DNA of 38,714 nucleotides, taken from the NCBI GenBank assembly GCA_002401445.1, contig NVTD01000002.1:1-38714 (forward strand). Reading direction: 5' to 3'. The notes under the pieces are model-generated. The model was not told the origin of the DNA. It was given only the letters and a program-made list of their open reading frames with translations, and did no database searches. The DNA comes from Candidatus Wolfebacteria bacterium (GTDB lineage Bacteria; Patescibacteriota; Minisyncoccia; Phycocordibacterales; GCA-2401445). Shown piece by piece: positions 29,362-36,795 of this stretch. A program made the position numbers and the translations under genes. Within the stretch, counting starts at the first letter, position 1; each line of letters opens with the position of its first letter.

Positions 29362-29838
29362 ATGTACATCAATAAAGCATTTGTATATGGCAACCTAACA
29401 CGTGATCCAGAATTGCGTAGTTTGCCATCAGGTATTCAAGTAGCGACATTTTCAGTTGCAACAAATCGTGTCTATAAAGACAAAGAGGGTAACAGAAAAG
29501 AATCAGCTGATTATCACAACATTGTTGTGTTTGGACGACAAGCAGAAACAACTAATCAGTACATGAGAAAGGGAAGTGCAGTTTTTGTTGAAGGTCGTAT
29601 GCAAACACGAAGTTGGGAATCTGATGGACAAAAGAAATATCGAACAGAAATAGTTGCTGATAGAATACAGTTTGGTCCAAAGGCTGGTGGAGCACCAGTT
29701 GGTGGTCAAACGAATTCTGCACCTGCAGCGGCTGTAGCATCTGGAGCTTCGGCAGCTCCAGCCCCATCCTCACAAGGAGGAGGAGATGCAATTGAGTATC
29801 CTGAAGAAGAAATTAATCCGGAAGACATACCCTTTTAG
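29362..29838 (+). CDS. ssb: Single-stranded DNA-binding protein
   Basis: 158 residues. The OB fold (about 1-107) shows INKAFVYGNLTRDPELRSLPSGIQVATFSVATNR and VVFGRQAETTNQYMRKGSAVFVEGRMQTRSW. An Ala/Gly/Gln-rich linker (about 110-140) is followed by the acidic tip PEDIPF, which recruits RecO and other repair proteins. The start codon directly follows a repeat ending in AAAATACTT, with no Shine-Dalgarno. The gene lies between rpsF and rpsR as usual. Confidence 0.97.
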   Translation: MYINKAFVYGNLTRDPELRSLPSGIQVATFSVATNRVYKDKEGNRKESADYHNIVVFGRQAETTNQYMRKGSAVFVEGRMQTRSWESDGQKKYRTEIVADRIQFGPKAGGAPVGGQTNSAPAAAVASGASAAPAPSSQGGGDAIEYPEEEINPEDIPF

Positions 29839-30006
29839 TAACAAAGTTACTAAAAGAAATTACAAATTATAAATCACAAATTACAAACAAACCTGTCTGC
29901 CGACAGGCAGGTTCCAATTTCAAATACTAAATTACCAAAATAGGATTTTGATTATTTGGTCATTGGGTATTGTTTGTGATTTGGTACTTAATTATTGATT
30001 ATTTAA
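29834..30006. repeat. Intergenic repeat tract between ssb and rpsR
   Basis: TTTTAGTAAC, AAA, GTTACTAAAA forms a 10-bp hairpin over the ssb stop (29834-29856). Next is an imperfect long inverted repeat of A/T-rich words (ATAAATCACAAATTACAAAC with GTTTGTGATTTGGTACTTAAT, about 29866-29995), with an internal palindrome of AACCTGTCTGCC and GGCAGGTT type. Such repeats are common in candidate-phylum assemblies, and no gene is contained. Confidence 0.55.
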
Positions 30007-30012
30007 ATTTTT

Positions 30013-30213
30013 ATGACACAGTGTTTTTTCTCACAGAACAATATGAAATACGTCGATCACAAGGACGTAGAGATTCTTAAAAAGTTTCTTAATCCACACG
30101 CACGACTTTTGTCTAGAGTAAAGACAGGAGTATGTGCAAAGAATCAACGCAAGCTAGCACAAGCTGTGAAGCGAGCACGATTCATGGGACTACTGCCTTA
30201 TATAACTCGATAA
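30013..30213 (+). CDS. rpsR: 30S ribosomal protein S18
   Basis: 66 residues, the short form. The core YVDHKDVEILKKFLNPHARLLSRVKTGVCAKNQRKLAQAVKRARFMGLLPY is intact, containing the TG-x-CAK-x-QR-x-LA-x-A-x-KRAR-x-M motif. S18 binds S6 in the platform. It is the third gene of the rpsF-ssb-rpsR set and ends in a strong terminator shared with convergent efp. Confidence 0.95.
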   Translation: MTQCFFSQNNMKYVDHKDVEILKKFLNPHARLLSRVKTGVCAKNQRKLAQAVKRARFMGLLPYITR

Positions 30214-30252
30214 CAAAAAAGCACCAGCCTCTTACAGGCTGGTGCTTTTTTG
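30214..30252. terminator. Bidirectional terminator between rpsR and efp
   Basis: AAAAAAGCACCAGCCT, loop CTTAC, AGGCTGGTGCTTTTTT. Confidence 0.85.
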
Positions 30253-30260
30253 TTGGGCTA

Positions 30261-30839
30261 TTATGCCCGCTCTATGTACTCTCTTTTGACGGTGTTAATT
30301 TTTAGAACATCTCCTTCGTTGATAAAAAGGGGAGTATTAAGTATTAGTCCTGTTTCCATGGTGACTCGCTTATTTGCACCGGTCGCAGTGTTTCCCTTTA
30401 CTGCTGGTTCTGCTTCTGTGACTTTGAGAGTGACAGTTAGCGGTGTACGAAGTCCAATTACTTCTTCGTTAAAAACAAGGGCTTCAACGAGGTCGTTTTG
30501 CTTTGTAAAAGTAATCGTTTCTTCAACCATGGTTTCTGGAAGTGTAAAACGGTCACTCGGATCATTTTCAGCCGAGAACCAATATTCTCCTGCATGTCCT
30601 CCACCGCGAATCTTGCTATAAAGATATTTGATCTTCTTTATCGTTACATCTGCCTCTTCTGCTTTTTCAGAGGACCCAAAAGATCTCTCTGTGACACGAC
30701 CACTTACCATGTGTTTTATCTTCACATTGTTTATTGGCTTTCTTTGTTGTTTGCGAAAAACATGCGAAGAAATAACCTCGTACGGGTCTCCGTCTAGTAC
30801 AATGTATTTTCGTTCTCGGATTTGATTATATTCAAGCAT
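30261..30839 (-). CDS. efp: Elongation factor P with non-canonical tip loop
   Basis: 192 residues, normal length, three beta-barrel domains. The KOW-like N-terminal domain has IRERKYIVLDGDPYEVISSHVF. The loop that normally reads PGKGxA (with modified lysine 34) is here KQQRKP (30-35), and an ungapped alignment puts Gln32 at the lysine position. Domains II and III are ordinary (VSGRVTERSFGSSEK, LPETMVEETITFTKQ, ..GLRTPLTVTLKVTEAEPAVKGNTATGANKRVTMETG..PLFINEGDVLKINTVKREYIERA). EF-P relieves stalling at polyproline. The start codon is directly preceded by the tail of repeat copy 3 (AAAATACT, inverse strand). Confidence 0.95.
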   Translation of the reverse strand: MLEYNQIRERKYIVLDGDPYEVISSHVFRKQQRKPINNVKIKHMVSGRVTERSFGSSEKAEEADVTIKKIKYLYSKIRGGGHAGEYWFSAENDPSDRFTLPETMVEETITFTKQNDLVEALVFNEEVIGLRTPLTVTLKVTEAEPAVKGNTATGANKRVTMETGLILNTPLFINEGDVLKINTVKREYIERA

Positions 30840-30840
30840 G

Positions 30841-30953
30841 AGTATTTTCTTAGTGAACGCAGTGAACTTTAGAATATACTTATGCCGTCGTAGCCATCTT
30901 CCAAGATGGCGTCTTCTGATTTTTATCAGAAGTAATGCGACGGCCAGGTATAT
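30841..30953 (-). repeat. Three-way-junction repeat, copy 3, next to the efp start
   Basis: On the minus strand: outer stem arms around GGCCGTCG and CGACGGCATAAGTATATT, hairpin 1 CTTCTGAT, AAAA, ATCAGAAG (30932-30913), and hairpin 2 GCCATCTT, GG, AAGATGGC (30910-30893). The tail TTCACTGCGTTCACTAAG then AAAATACT (30848-30841) ends 1 base before the efp ATG, the same arrangement as copy 2 and ssb. The outer stem has drifted most. Confidence 0.8.
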
Positions 30954-31023
30954 CTTTGTAAATAGGGATTAACAGAAAGATTGTAGCAGAAAGAAGGGGA
31001 TTAGGCGATCGATGGAGTAATAC

Positions 31024-31074
31024 TTAGTCAGACTAGGAAAGTCATTCTGTAACCGGTTAGTCTGACTAACCGGT
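31024..31074. promoter_or_regulatory. Two operator-like palindromes with the core TTAGTC-N-GACTAR
   Basis: TTAGTC A GACTAG (31024-31036) and, further on, a perfect 11-bp inverted repeat: ACCGGTTAGTC (31052-31062), T, GACTAACCGGT (31064-31074). The second ends 4 bases before the -35 of the next promoter. Confidence 0.6.
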
Positions 31075-31078
31075 CTCC

Positions 31079-31108
31079 TTGACAGATAGCTAGAAAATGA
31101 TGTATAAG
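31079..31108 (+). promoter_or_regulatory. Promoter of the variable-tail gene at 31310
   Basis: TTGACA (31079-31084), an 18-base spacer and TATAAG (31103-31108), with TG immediately before it. It implies a leader of about 195 bases before the ATG. Confidence 0.55.
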
Positions 31109-31146
31109 ATGTAGAGTATTTAGGTACTTTGATATTACTTGCGAAA

Positions 31147-31199
31147 TTCACAACAGCTCCGTGGTGCTCTAGAAGAGGGCGCTTAAGAGCTGTGGTGAA
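31147..31199 (+). promoter_or_regulatory. Stem-loop in the long leader
   Basis: TTCAC A ACAGCTC (31147-31159) pairs with GAGCTGT G GTGAA (31187-31199), 12 bp with one A·G mismatch, around a 27-base loop with a smaller CTCT-AGAAG-type hairpin. It sits inside the transcribed leader. Confidence 0.5.
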
Positions 31200-31309
31200 A
31201 TGGAGCCCGCCTGTATCGAGTGGTACATTCGGACAAGTAACCATGCATAAACATAAATAAGCTTGCTGTGTGTTACATGTCGAGCGAAACAAAAGAAAGG
31301 ATTGTTACC

Positions 31310-31918
31310 ATGACGACAAAAGACAAAGTTGTTACCGACGATCTCACGGGTAGAAAGCCCACAGATGGAGAAATTGTTACGTTTACTAAACGTACAAATG
31401 AACTAACTAATCGGTTCTTAAAAGGAGCGCTGTGTAATCAGAGAGTTCTTGATTCACTTCAGAAGGAAATTGAGTTTGGTTGGAACATAATTGACTGTGA
31501 TGTTCCCGTATTTATTCCGGAAGGGTGGAATGTACTCCTTGATGAAGTACAGCTTCCGAATCGTGTTCTCGGTAAGATAAAGCTTAACAAGCAATTAACC
31601 GACATCATTGAACTGTTTATTTCAGAACAACAAAAGGGTGATAAGGTAATCAATGGAAACAAACTCCGAGAGATTCTCAAGGATAAACGAGTATACACCG
31701 CTCATGTCCTTGATTATTTACTAGAAAATACTCGTCTCATTCCAGAGGAATGGAAAGAAAAAACAATATTTTTCTGGGGGACGATTTATCTCCGCGCTGG
31801 TGATGGTCGCCTCTATGTTCGTTGTCTCGGCTGGCGTGACGACAGGTGGAGCTGGAGCTGCTACCGTCTTGTGAGCGGCTGGAATGCCGGTCATGTGTCT
31901 GCGGTGTCTGCAAGTTAA
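31310..31918 (+). CDS. Hypothetical protein with variable-region-like C terminus
   Basis: 202 residues from the ATG at 31310, chosen because AGAAAGGA sits about 8 bases upstream, matching the gene at 11783. An ATG at 31277 is possible. Residues 1-145 are a helical soluble body (ELTNRFLKGALCNQRVLDSLQKEIEFGWNIID) with no recognised domain. From about 157 the segment FFWGTIYLRAGDGRLYVRCLGWRDDRWSWSCYRLVSGWNAGHVSAVSAS is encoded by adenine-poor DNA (12 A in 31801-31910) and has the W-x-x-x-x-W-x-W aromatic spacing of lectin-like variable regions of diversity-generating retroelements. It lies alone between the efp side and recA, behind palindromic operators and a structured leader. No retroelement genes lie nearby. 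Confidence 0.65.
   Translation: MTTKDKVVTDDLTGRKPTDGEIVTFTKRTNELTNRFLKGALCNQRVLDSLQKEIEFGWNIIDCDVPVFIPEGWNVLLDEVQLPNRVLGKIKLNKQLTDIIELFISEQQKGDKVINGNKLREILKDKRVYTAHVLDYLLENTRLIPEEWKEKTIFFWGTIYLRAGDGRLYVRCLGWRDDRWSWSCYRLVSGWNAGHVSAVSAS
31791..31915 (+). other. Adenine-depleted 3' segment (candidate DGR variable region)
   Basis: Fifteen of the codons in the stretch are NNC or NNT (GGC CGT GAC GAC AGC AGC TGC TAC CGT AGC GGC AAT GCC GGT CAT) interspersed with fixed TGG codons, as expected for AAC/AAT template positions randomised at adenine. The segment ends at the stop. Confidence 0.5.
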
Positions 31919-31950
31919 AGATTCTAAATAAGAAAGAACAAATTTAAGTC

Positions 31951-31986
31951 AAAAACCCGTTTCGATTCTATCGAAATGGGTTTTTC
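31951..31986 (+). terminator. Intrinsic terminator
   Basis: AAAAACCCGTTTCGA, loop TTCTA, TCGAAATGGGTTTTT. Confidence 0.85.
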
Positions 31987-31994
31987 TTTTGGCA

Positions 31995-32030
31995 AAAACA
32001 GCACGCTGCCTGCAGGCAGCGTGCTGTTTT
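31995..32030. terminator. Perfect 36-bp palindrome, probable terminator of the recA unit
   Basis: AAAACAGCACGCTGCCTG is followed directly by its exact reverse complement with no spacer. The recA stop lies 72 bases to the right on the other strand. Confidence 0.7.
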
Positions 32031-32040
32031 AAATTCTAAA

Positions 32041-32083
32041 AACCCGTCCGAACGTACCCGTTCCATTCGGTACGGGCGGGCTA
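32041..32083. repeat. GC-rich short inverted repeat
   Basis: ACCCGTCCGAACGTACCCG and CGGTACGGGCGGG pair partly in a nested way. Words CCCGTTCC and CGGGTA are shared with the loop of the argS terminator. Confidence 0.45.
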
Positions 32084-32101
32084 AAAACTTAAAACTGTTT
32101 A

Positions 32102-33121
32102 CTACTTCACGTCTTCCTTCCACTGTTTACGAATTTGCTTCAGAATCTCATCGGCAATCTTTTTGTTTTCCTTCAAAAATGTTCTTGCCGCATCGTATCC
32201 ACGAGCAAGCTTTACCTCACCAAAACTATATGACGCTCCTGCTTTTTGTACAATATCAAACTTCTCACCGAGTGCGAGTAGTTCTCCTTCACGGCTAATA
32301 CCTTCGTTGTACATAAGATCAAATTCGGTAACACGAAAAGGTGCTGCGACTTTATTTTTAACTACCTTGGCACGTACACGTCCTCCCATTACCTCGTCAC
32401 CTTTTTTAATCTGTGCGATACGACGAATATCTATACGTACTGAACAATAAAATTTTAAGGCTTTTCCTCCAGGTGTTGTTTCTGGGTTACCAAACATTAC
32501 ACCAATTTGCATCCGGATCTGGTTGATGAATATTACAATCGTATTACTCGTCGCAACGATTGCGGTCAATTTGCGAAGCGCTTGAGACATCAAACGTGCC
32601 TGTTTACCCACGTGGTGCGCTCCCATTTCTCCCTCAATTTCATCCCTTGGGGTAAGTGCTGCAACAGAGTCTATAACAACAACGGCGAGCTTTCCAGAGC
32701 GTACCAGGCTCTCTGTAATCTCTAGTGCTTGCTCACCGTTTCCTGGCTGAGAGATCAAAAGCTCATCAGTTTTTACGCCAAGTTTTTTTGCATACTCTGG
32801 ATCCATAGCATGTTCTGCATCTACGAATGCACAGATACCACCTTTCTTTTGTGCCTCGGCAATTACGTGCAAGGCAAGAGTCGTTTTTCCTGATGACTCT
32901 GGGCCGTATATTTCAATCACACGTCCACGGGGAAGCCCTCCAACTCCGAGTGCATCGTCTAAACCAATCGAACCCGTTGAGATTGCATCAATACCTACAC
33001 GAGGTTTTTCGCTCAATGTCATAATGGCATCATCACCAAATTTTGTTTTGATTTCTGCAATGGTATCTTCAATTGCTGCTCCAACACTTTTTTTCTCTTT
33101 CGCTTCTTTTTTCTTTGGCAT
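32102..33121 (-). CDS. recA: Recombinase RecA
   Basis: 339 residues. Walker A is GPESSGKTT (73-81). Walker B lies in [26 protein letters not shown], loop L2 is [28 protein letters not shown], and the C-terminal domain is short. RecA pairs homologous strands and mediates the SOS response. It is the last gene of the minus-strand unit ftsK-Ig-like-recA, 7 bases after the Ig-like gene. No LexA-type operator is evident near it. recO and ssb are in the same window. Confidence 0.98.
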   Translation of the reverse strand: MPKKKEAKEKKSVGAAIEDTIAEIKTKFGDDAIMTLSEKPRVGIDAISTGSIGLDDALGVGGLPRGRVIEIYGPESSGKTTLALHVIAEAQKKGGICAFVDAEHAMDPEYAKKLGVKTDELLISQPGNGEQALEITESLVRSGKLAVVVIDSVAALTPRDEIEGEMGAHHVGKQARLMSQALRKLTAIVATSNTIVIFINQIRMQIGVMFGNPETTPGGKALKFYCSVRIDIRRIAQIKKGDEVMGGRVRAKVVKNKVAAPFRVTEFDLMYNEGISREGELLALGEKFDIVQKAGASYSFGEVKLARGYDAARTFLKENKKIADEILKQIRKQWKEDVK

Positions 33122-33128
33122 GTTTTTA

Positions 33129-33608
33129 TTAAATATCTTCTAAATCAATTGGGTCTGTTGTGCTTGCTTGATCGTCTTGCGCGTCTTCGAGTATAGGTTC
33201 TTCAAAAGAGTCTGTTGATGGGCTTGTCGTTTGTGGCAAAAGTAAGTCACTTTCCAGATTATTATTTAGATATACAACCTCACGTGTTTCTGTGGTGATG
33301 CGTCCAAAGCGGTCTGTTGCCTCTATTTCAATTATAGTATAGCCAGGAGACAGGAGCAATTTCTCTTGAAAGTTGCCGTTTTCACTAATGGATACTTCAC
33401 GATCATTTACTTTAATGACACTCGTATTTAGTGCTATTCCAGAAATAGTAATAAGTGATTGTTTGGTGTTCGAACCATTGACGGGGGATGTGATGGTTAA
33501 CTGTGGACCGTTTATTATGTTGCGCGATTGGTAGTATACGTAACCAATTACTAGTAAAACAAGTAATAAGATCGAGATTACTTTGATATGTGCTAGGATT
33601 TTCTGCAT
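33129..33608 (-). CDS. Membrane-anchored Ig-like domain protein
   Basis: 159 residues. One transmembrane segment (about 10-27, [17 protein letters not shown]) is followed by a bacterial Ig-like domain (about 35-110, [71 protein letters not shown], similar to the glucodextranase-B type). An acidic Ser/Asp-rich tail ends the protein. The ATG at 33608 lies 1 base after the ftsK stop, so it is translationally coupled. Longer in-frame starts fall inside ftsK. The place between ftsK and recA suggests an envelope role around division, but this is inferred. Confidence 0.75.
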   Translation of the reverse strand: MQKILAHIKVISILLLVLLVIGYVYYQSRNIINGPQLTITSPVNGSNTKQSLITISGIALNTSVIKVNDREVSISENGNFQEKLLLSPGYTIIEIEATDRFGRITTETREVVYLNNNLESDLLLPQTTSPSTDSFEEPILEDAQDDQASTTDPIDLEDI

Positions 33609-33609
33609 A

Positions 33610-35814
33610 TTATTGCTCTGTCTCTTCCTCCTCATCTTCTGAATCGTTTTCCTCGTACTCGTCTTCTTGTCCCTCGGTGTATACTTCCCGTGCTTTTGAT
33701 CCGTTTGCAGGTCCAATGACGCCACGCTCCTCAAGCATGTCTATTAAACGTGCAGCGCGAGCATATCCGACACGCAGTTTCCGTTGTAGGTATGATGTAG
33801 ATGCTTTGCCACTTTGCACGATTGTTTCGCGTGCCTCCTCATACAAATCATCGTCAGCGTCGTTGTCGTCTTCTACAGAGCCAGCAAATATTGAATTTGA
33901 ATCCTTCTGCATGCTTTCCAAATTGATTTCGTCAGGTATTTCGTCTTGGTAGGATTTAACTAGGAATTTTACAACTTTCTTTACCTCATCCTCGTTGATA
34001 TATCCAGATTGTATACGTTGAGGTTTTGACATCTCGCCTGATAGGAAAAGCATGTCTCCAGCCCCGAGGAGTTTTTCGGCTCCACCTGCATCAAGAATAG
34101 TTCGTGAATCAATCTGCGAAGCAACTTGCAAGGCGATACGTGATGGAACATTTGCCTTAATCAATCCGGTAATAACATTTACAGAAGGACGTTGTGTTGA
34201 AAGAATTAGGTGAATACCTACAGCTCTACTCATTTGTGCAAGCCGTACGATACCTGCTTCTAGTTCGCGAGGGTAGGCTTGCATGATGTCTGCGAGCTCA
34301 TCAATTATGATGACTATGTATGGCATTGCCTCTGGCAGACCTTCCTTCGCGTCTTCATCATCTGTGTCTTCAACAGCTTCTACAGCTGGTTTCAGTATGT
34401 TCTTGTGATATGAATCAATGTCACGAACTGATTCTGTTTCCAGAATATCGTAACGTCGTTCCATTTCCTTTATTGCCCATTTGAGAGCAAGAATTGCTTT
34501 CTTTGGATCTGTAATAACAGGTGTAAGTAGATGAGGTATTTTGTTGTATAGAGTCAACTCAACTCGTTTTGGATCTACCATTATAAAGCGCAACTTGTCC
34601 GGCGGGCTTTTGTAGAGTAGGGAAGTGACGATCATGTGTATCAGAGCTGATTTACCTGAACCTGTAGTCCCGGCAATTAGTAGGTGAGGCATTTTTGCAA
34701 TATTTGTGAATTGAGCTTTTCCAGAAATACCTTTTCCAAGAGATGCAAAAACTACTTTGTCTGAATTTTGAAATTCAGCAGCCGCAAGTAGGGTTCCAAG
34801 CCCCACCGTAGTTTTTGTACTGTTTGGTATCTCGATACCCACTAGTGCTTTGCCAGGAATAGGTGCCTCTATACGAAGGGGGTGAGCAGCAAGAGCAAGA
34901 GAAAGATCATTTTGCAAACCAACAATTCGTGCAAGTTTTACACCCTCGGCAGGTTTTAATGCGTAACGTGTTATGGAGGGTCCTACAGATATCTCATCCA
35001 TCTCAACTCGTATGCCAAAGTTTGCAAGCGTACGTTTTATTATATTCGCATTTGCTTTTATGTCTCCGACACCAGGTTTACCTTTATCTACAGATAGAAG
35101 GGATAGGGGAGGGAGAATGTGTTCGCTTAGTGAAGGCTGCATTATTAGACCTTCTTCGGTGTGTCCTTTTGTAAGAAACCCAAATGATTTGCGCTCCTCC
35201 TCCTCGGAATTTTCCTCCTCATCTTCCTCCTCCTCATCCTCATCTTCCTCCTCCTCATCCTCATCACTTTCCTCCTCCTCTGCTTCTCCCATATCAATAT
35301 TGAAATCTTCCTCCTCTTCCTCTTCTTTAGAACTCTTCCAGAATTTTAATTTCTCGATGTCTATGCCTATGTCGAAAGTAACCAAGAAAGTAATAGCGAG
35401 TATCGCTGCAAGAATTATAAAACTTGCATAGGTATCAAACATTTTCACAAGAGGAACAGCAAGTGCTTTCCCTGCTAATCCTCCAAAAGATTCATGAATT
35501 ATTTCCAATAGACTTAATCCTGCAATTGTAAAAATAGTCGGAGAGATAATTTTGCGTAGAGGAATTGGTTCAGAGAGAGAACGGAAAAAAGACACAGAAA
35601 ACAAAACAGACAGCATAAGTATTAGATAGTAGCCGAACCCAAGAAGTATAAATAACCATTCATAGACTTTTTCACCAACTATTCCTGCTTCACCCATTGC
35701 AGATAGAGAGAGAAGTAAGGAAACAACCAAAAAGAACACAGCATAGATTCCATGCCAGGTGCGCTCTTCAAGTTCGGGGAATATACCAGGTTTCTTTTTG
35801 GGTCGTCGTCCCAT
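33610..35814 (-). CDS. ftsK: DNA translocase FtsK
   Basis: 734 residues. The N-terminal part has four transmembrane helices (about 18-42, 50-72, 87-105, 128-150). A linker with a very acidic stretch (about 163-208, mostly Glu/Asp) follows. The motor has Walker A GTTGSGKS (382-389) and Walker B IIIDELAD (502-509). The gamma domain (about 655-712, VQSGKASTSYLQRKLRVGYARAARLIDMLEERGVIGPANGSKAREVY) binds DNA polar sequences, and a second acidic tail ends the protein. FtsK pumps chromosome ends across the septum. It heads the ftsK-Ig-like-recA unit and diverges from an HTH regulator. Confidence 0.97.
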   Translation of the reverse strand: MGRRPKKKPGIFPELEERTWHGIYAVFFLVVSLLLSLSAMGEAGIVGEKVYEWLFILLGFGYYLILMLSVLFSVSFFRSLSEPIPLRKIISPTIFTIAGLSLLEIIHESFGGLAGKALAVPLVKMFDTYASFIILAAILAITFLVTFDIGIDIEKLKFWKSSKEEEEEEDFNIDMGEAEEEESDEDEEEEDEDEEEEDEEENSEEEERKSFGFLTKGHTEEGLIMQPSLSEHILPPLSLLSVDKGKPGVGDIKANANIIKRTLANFGIRVEMDEISVGPSITRYALKPAEGVKLARIVGLQNDLSLALAAHPLRIEAPIPGKALVGIEIPNSTKTTVGLGTLLAAAEFQNSDKVVFASLGKGISGKAQFTNIAKMPHLLIAGTTGSGKSALIHMIVTSLLYKSPPDKLRFIMVDPKRVELTLYNKIPHLLTPVITDPKKAILALKWAIKEMERRYDILETESVRDIDSYHKNILKPAVEAVEDTDDEDAKEGLPEAMPYIVIIIDELADIMQAYPRELEAGIVRLAQMSRAVGIHLILSTQRPSVNVITGLIKANVPSRIALQVASQIDSRTILDAGGAEKLLGAGDMLFLSGEMSKPQRIQSGYINEDEVKKVVKFLVKSYQDEIPDEINLESMQKDSNSIFAGSVEDDNDADDDLYEEARETIVQSGKASTSYLQRKLRVGYARAARLIDMLEERGVIGPANGSKAREVYTEGQEDEYEENDSEDEEEETEQ

Positions 35815-35863
35815 AATCCATATATAGTAACATAATACGAAAACTGCGAGAGTGTGGTGCAGG

Positions 35864-35892
35864 TTGACTTTTAGAGTAGTCTTTTATATTAT
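35864..35892 (+). promoter_or_regulatory. Promoter of the HTH regulator
   Basis: TTGACT (35864-35869), a 17-base spacer and TATTAT (35887-35892). The leader is about 95 bases. Confidence 0.65.
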
Positions 35893-35909
35893 GAGGTTGC
35901 GAATTTGAC

Positions 35910-35952
35910 TGTCCTTAACAGGAATAAGAGACAGCTAATCCTAAAAGGACAT
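35910..35952. promoter_or_regulatory. Operator-like motifs in the HTH leader
   Basis: TGTCCTTAACAGGA (35910-35923) and CTAAAAGGACAT (35941-35952) share the AAGGACA word, in both directions, with repeats inside the gene downstream. Confidence 0.4.
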
Positions 35953-35994
35953 AAGGTAAGTAAGAAGTATAAGACAGTGAGATTCTAGAAAATT

Positions 35995-36696
35995 ATGCAG
36001 GAAAACAAACAACAACCATCAAATGTGTTTCTAAAGGGCAAGACTGAAAAAGTTGTCAGTGCTCTTTATATGATAACGGACTTTCTACAGGATTCTAATT
36101 CCATGAGGGTTCAACTGCGTGACCTTGGAGATTGTCTTATAAAACAAATATCAGAGGCATGTCTGGGAAATGTCACGACGATAAGCAGTGCAAAGATAAC
36201 AGTATCTGAAATAAGCAGTTTTCTTGTGGTATCTGTAAATTCACGAATAGTCTCTCCGATGAATGGAAATATAGTAAAAAGTGAATGTATTAAGCTTGCT
36301 CAAATGTTAAACAAGTTTCAAGATGGGGGAATTGATTCTCTGGATCTCAATCAAATATTTTTAAATACCGAAGATATAGAACAGGCAGGGGTATCTCCTA
36401 AAGGACATCTTAGTAGGGATAGAATGTCCTTTATAAAGGACAAGGTTGTTGAGCAGGCCCCCAGTACTGCAACTGTTACTAAAGGACATTCTAAGGCTTC
36501 CGTAGTTTCTGGGGATAGGAAAGATAGGATTGTATCAATTGTGAGGGAGAAGAATGAGGTATCTATTAAGGATATTTCCAGAACTATCCATGGGGTGAGT
36601 GAGAAAACGATACAACGTGACCTTGTTGGATTGGTTGAGAAAGGAGTCCTTTTGAGGAAGGGTGAAAGACGTTGGAGTACCTATTTATTGGCCTAG
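35995..36696 (+). CDS. HTH transcriptional regulator, DeoR-like C-terminal domain
   Basis: 233 residues. Residues 1-130 are a helical bundle (KTEKVVSALYMITDFLQDSNSMRVQLRDLGDCL...), probably a dimer or sensor domain. A linker (about 130-175) carries repeated K-G-H and I-K-D-K words. The C-terminal 58 residues (RKDRIVSIVREKNEVSIKDISRTIHGVSEKTIQRDLVGLVEKGVLLRKGERRWSTYLLA) are a winged-helix of DeoR type with the recognition helix VSEKTIQRDL. Proteins with this build are common in Parcubacteria, and their targets are unknown. No Shine-Dalgarno precedes the ATG at 35995. It diverges from ftsK. Confidence 0.8.
   Translation: MQENKQQPSNVFLKGKTEKVVSALYMITDFLQDSNSMRVQLRDLGDCLIKQISEACLGNVTTISSAKITVSEISSFLVVSVNSRIVSPMNGNIVKSECIKLAQMLNKFQDGGIDSLDLNQIFLNTEDIEQAGVSPKGHLSRDRMSFIKDKVVEQAPSTATVTKGHSKASVVSGDRKDRIVSIVREKNEVSIKDISRTIHGVSEKTIQRDLVGLVEKGVLLRKGERRWSTYLLA
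36398..36489. repeat. AAAGGACA repeats inside the HTH gene
   Basis: CTAAAGGACAT occurs at 36398-36408 and 36479-36489. The perfect palindrome TGTCCTTTATAAAGGACA (36425-36442) sits between. They encode K-G-H, F-I-K-D and K-G-H but also resemble the leader motif at 35941. Confidence 0.55.
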
Positions 36697-36723
36697 TTGT
36701 TGTTGAGTAAATAATGACCTATA
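36697..36723 (+). other. Short spacer
   Basis: No feature is visible between the HTH stop and the terminator. Confidence 0.4.
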
Positions 36724-36726
36724 TAG

Positions 36727-36750
36727 CCCTAGTTAACTAGGGTTTTTTGT
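36727..36750 (+). terminator. Intrinsic terminator of the HTH gene
   Basis: CCCTAGTTAACTAGGG (a perfect 16-bp palindrome) followed by TTTTTT. A TTGACA at 36766-36771 follows but no matching -10 is seen. Confidence 0.8.
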
Positions 36751-36795
36751 TGAGGAGAATGGTCATTGACAATACTCTAAAATATGTTGTAACCA

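Noticed and set aside
30250-30621. Plus-strand frame of 123 residues opposite efp
   Set aside because: Shadow of the EF-P gene; no coding features.
34973-35431. Antisense open frame with a long serine run
   Set aside because: The serine run is the reverse reading of the Glu/Asp codons of the FtsK acidic linker.
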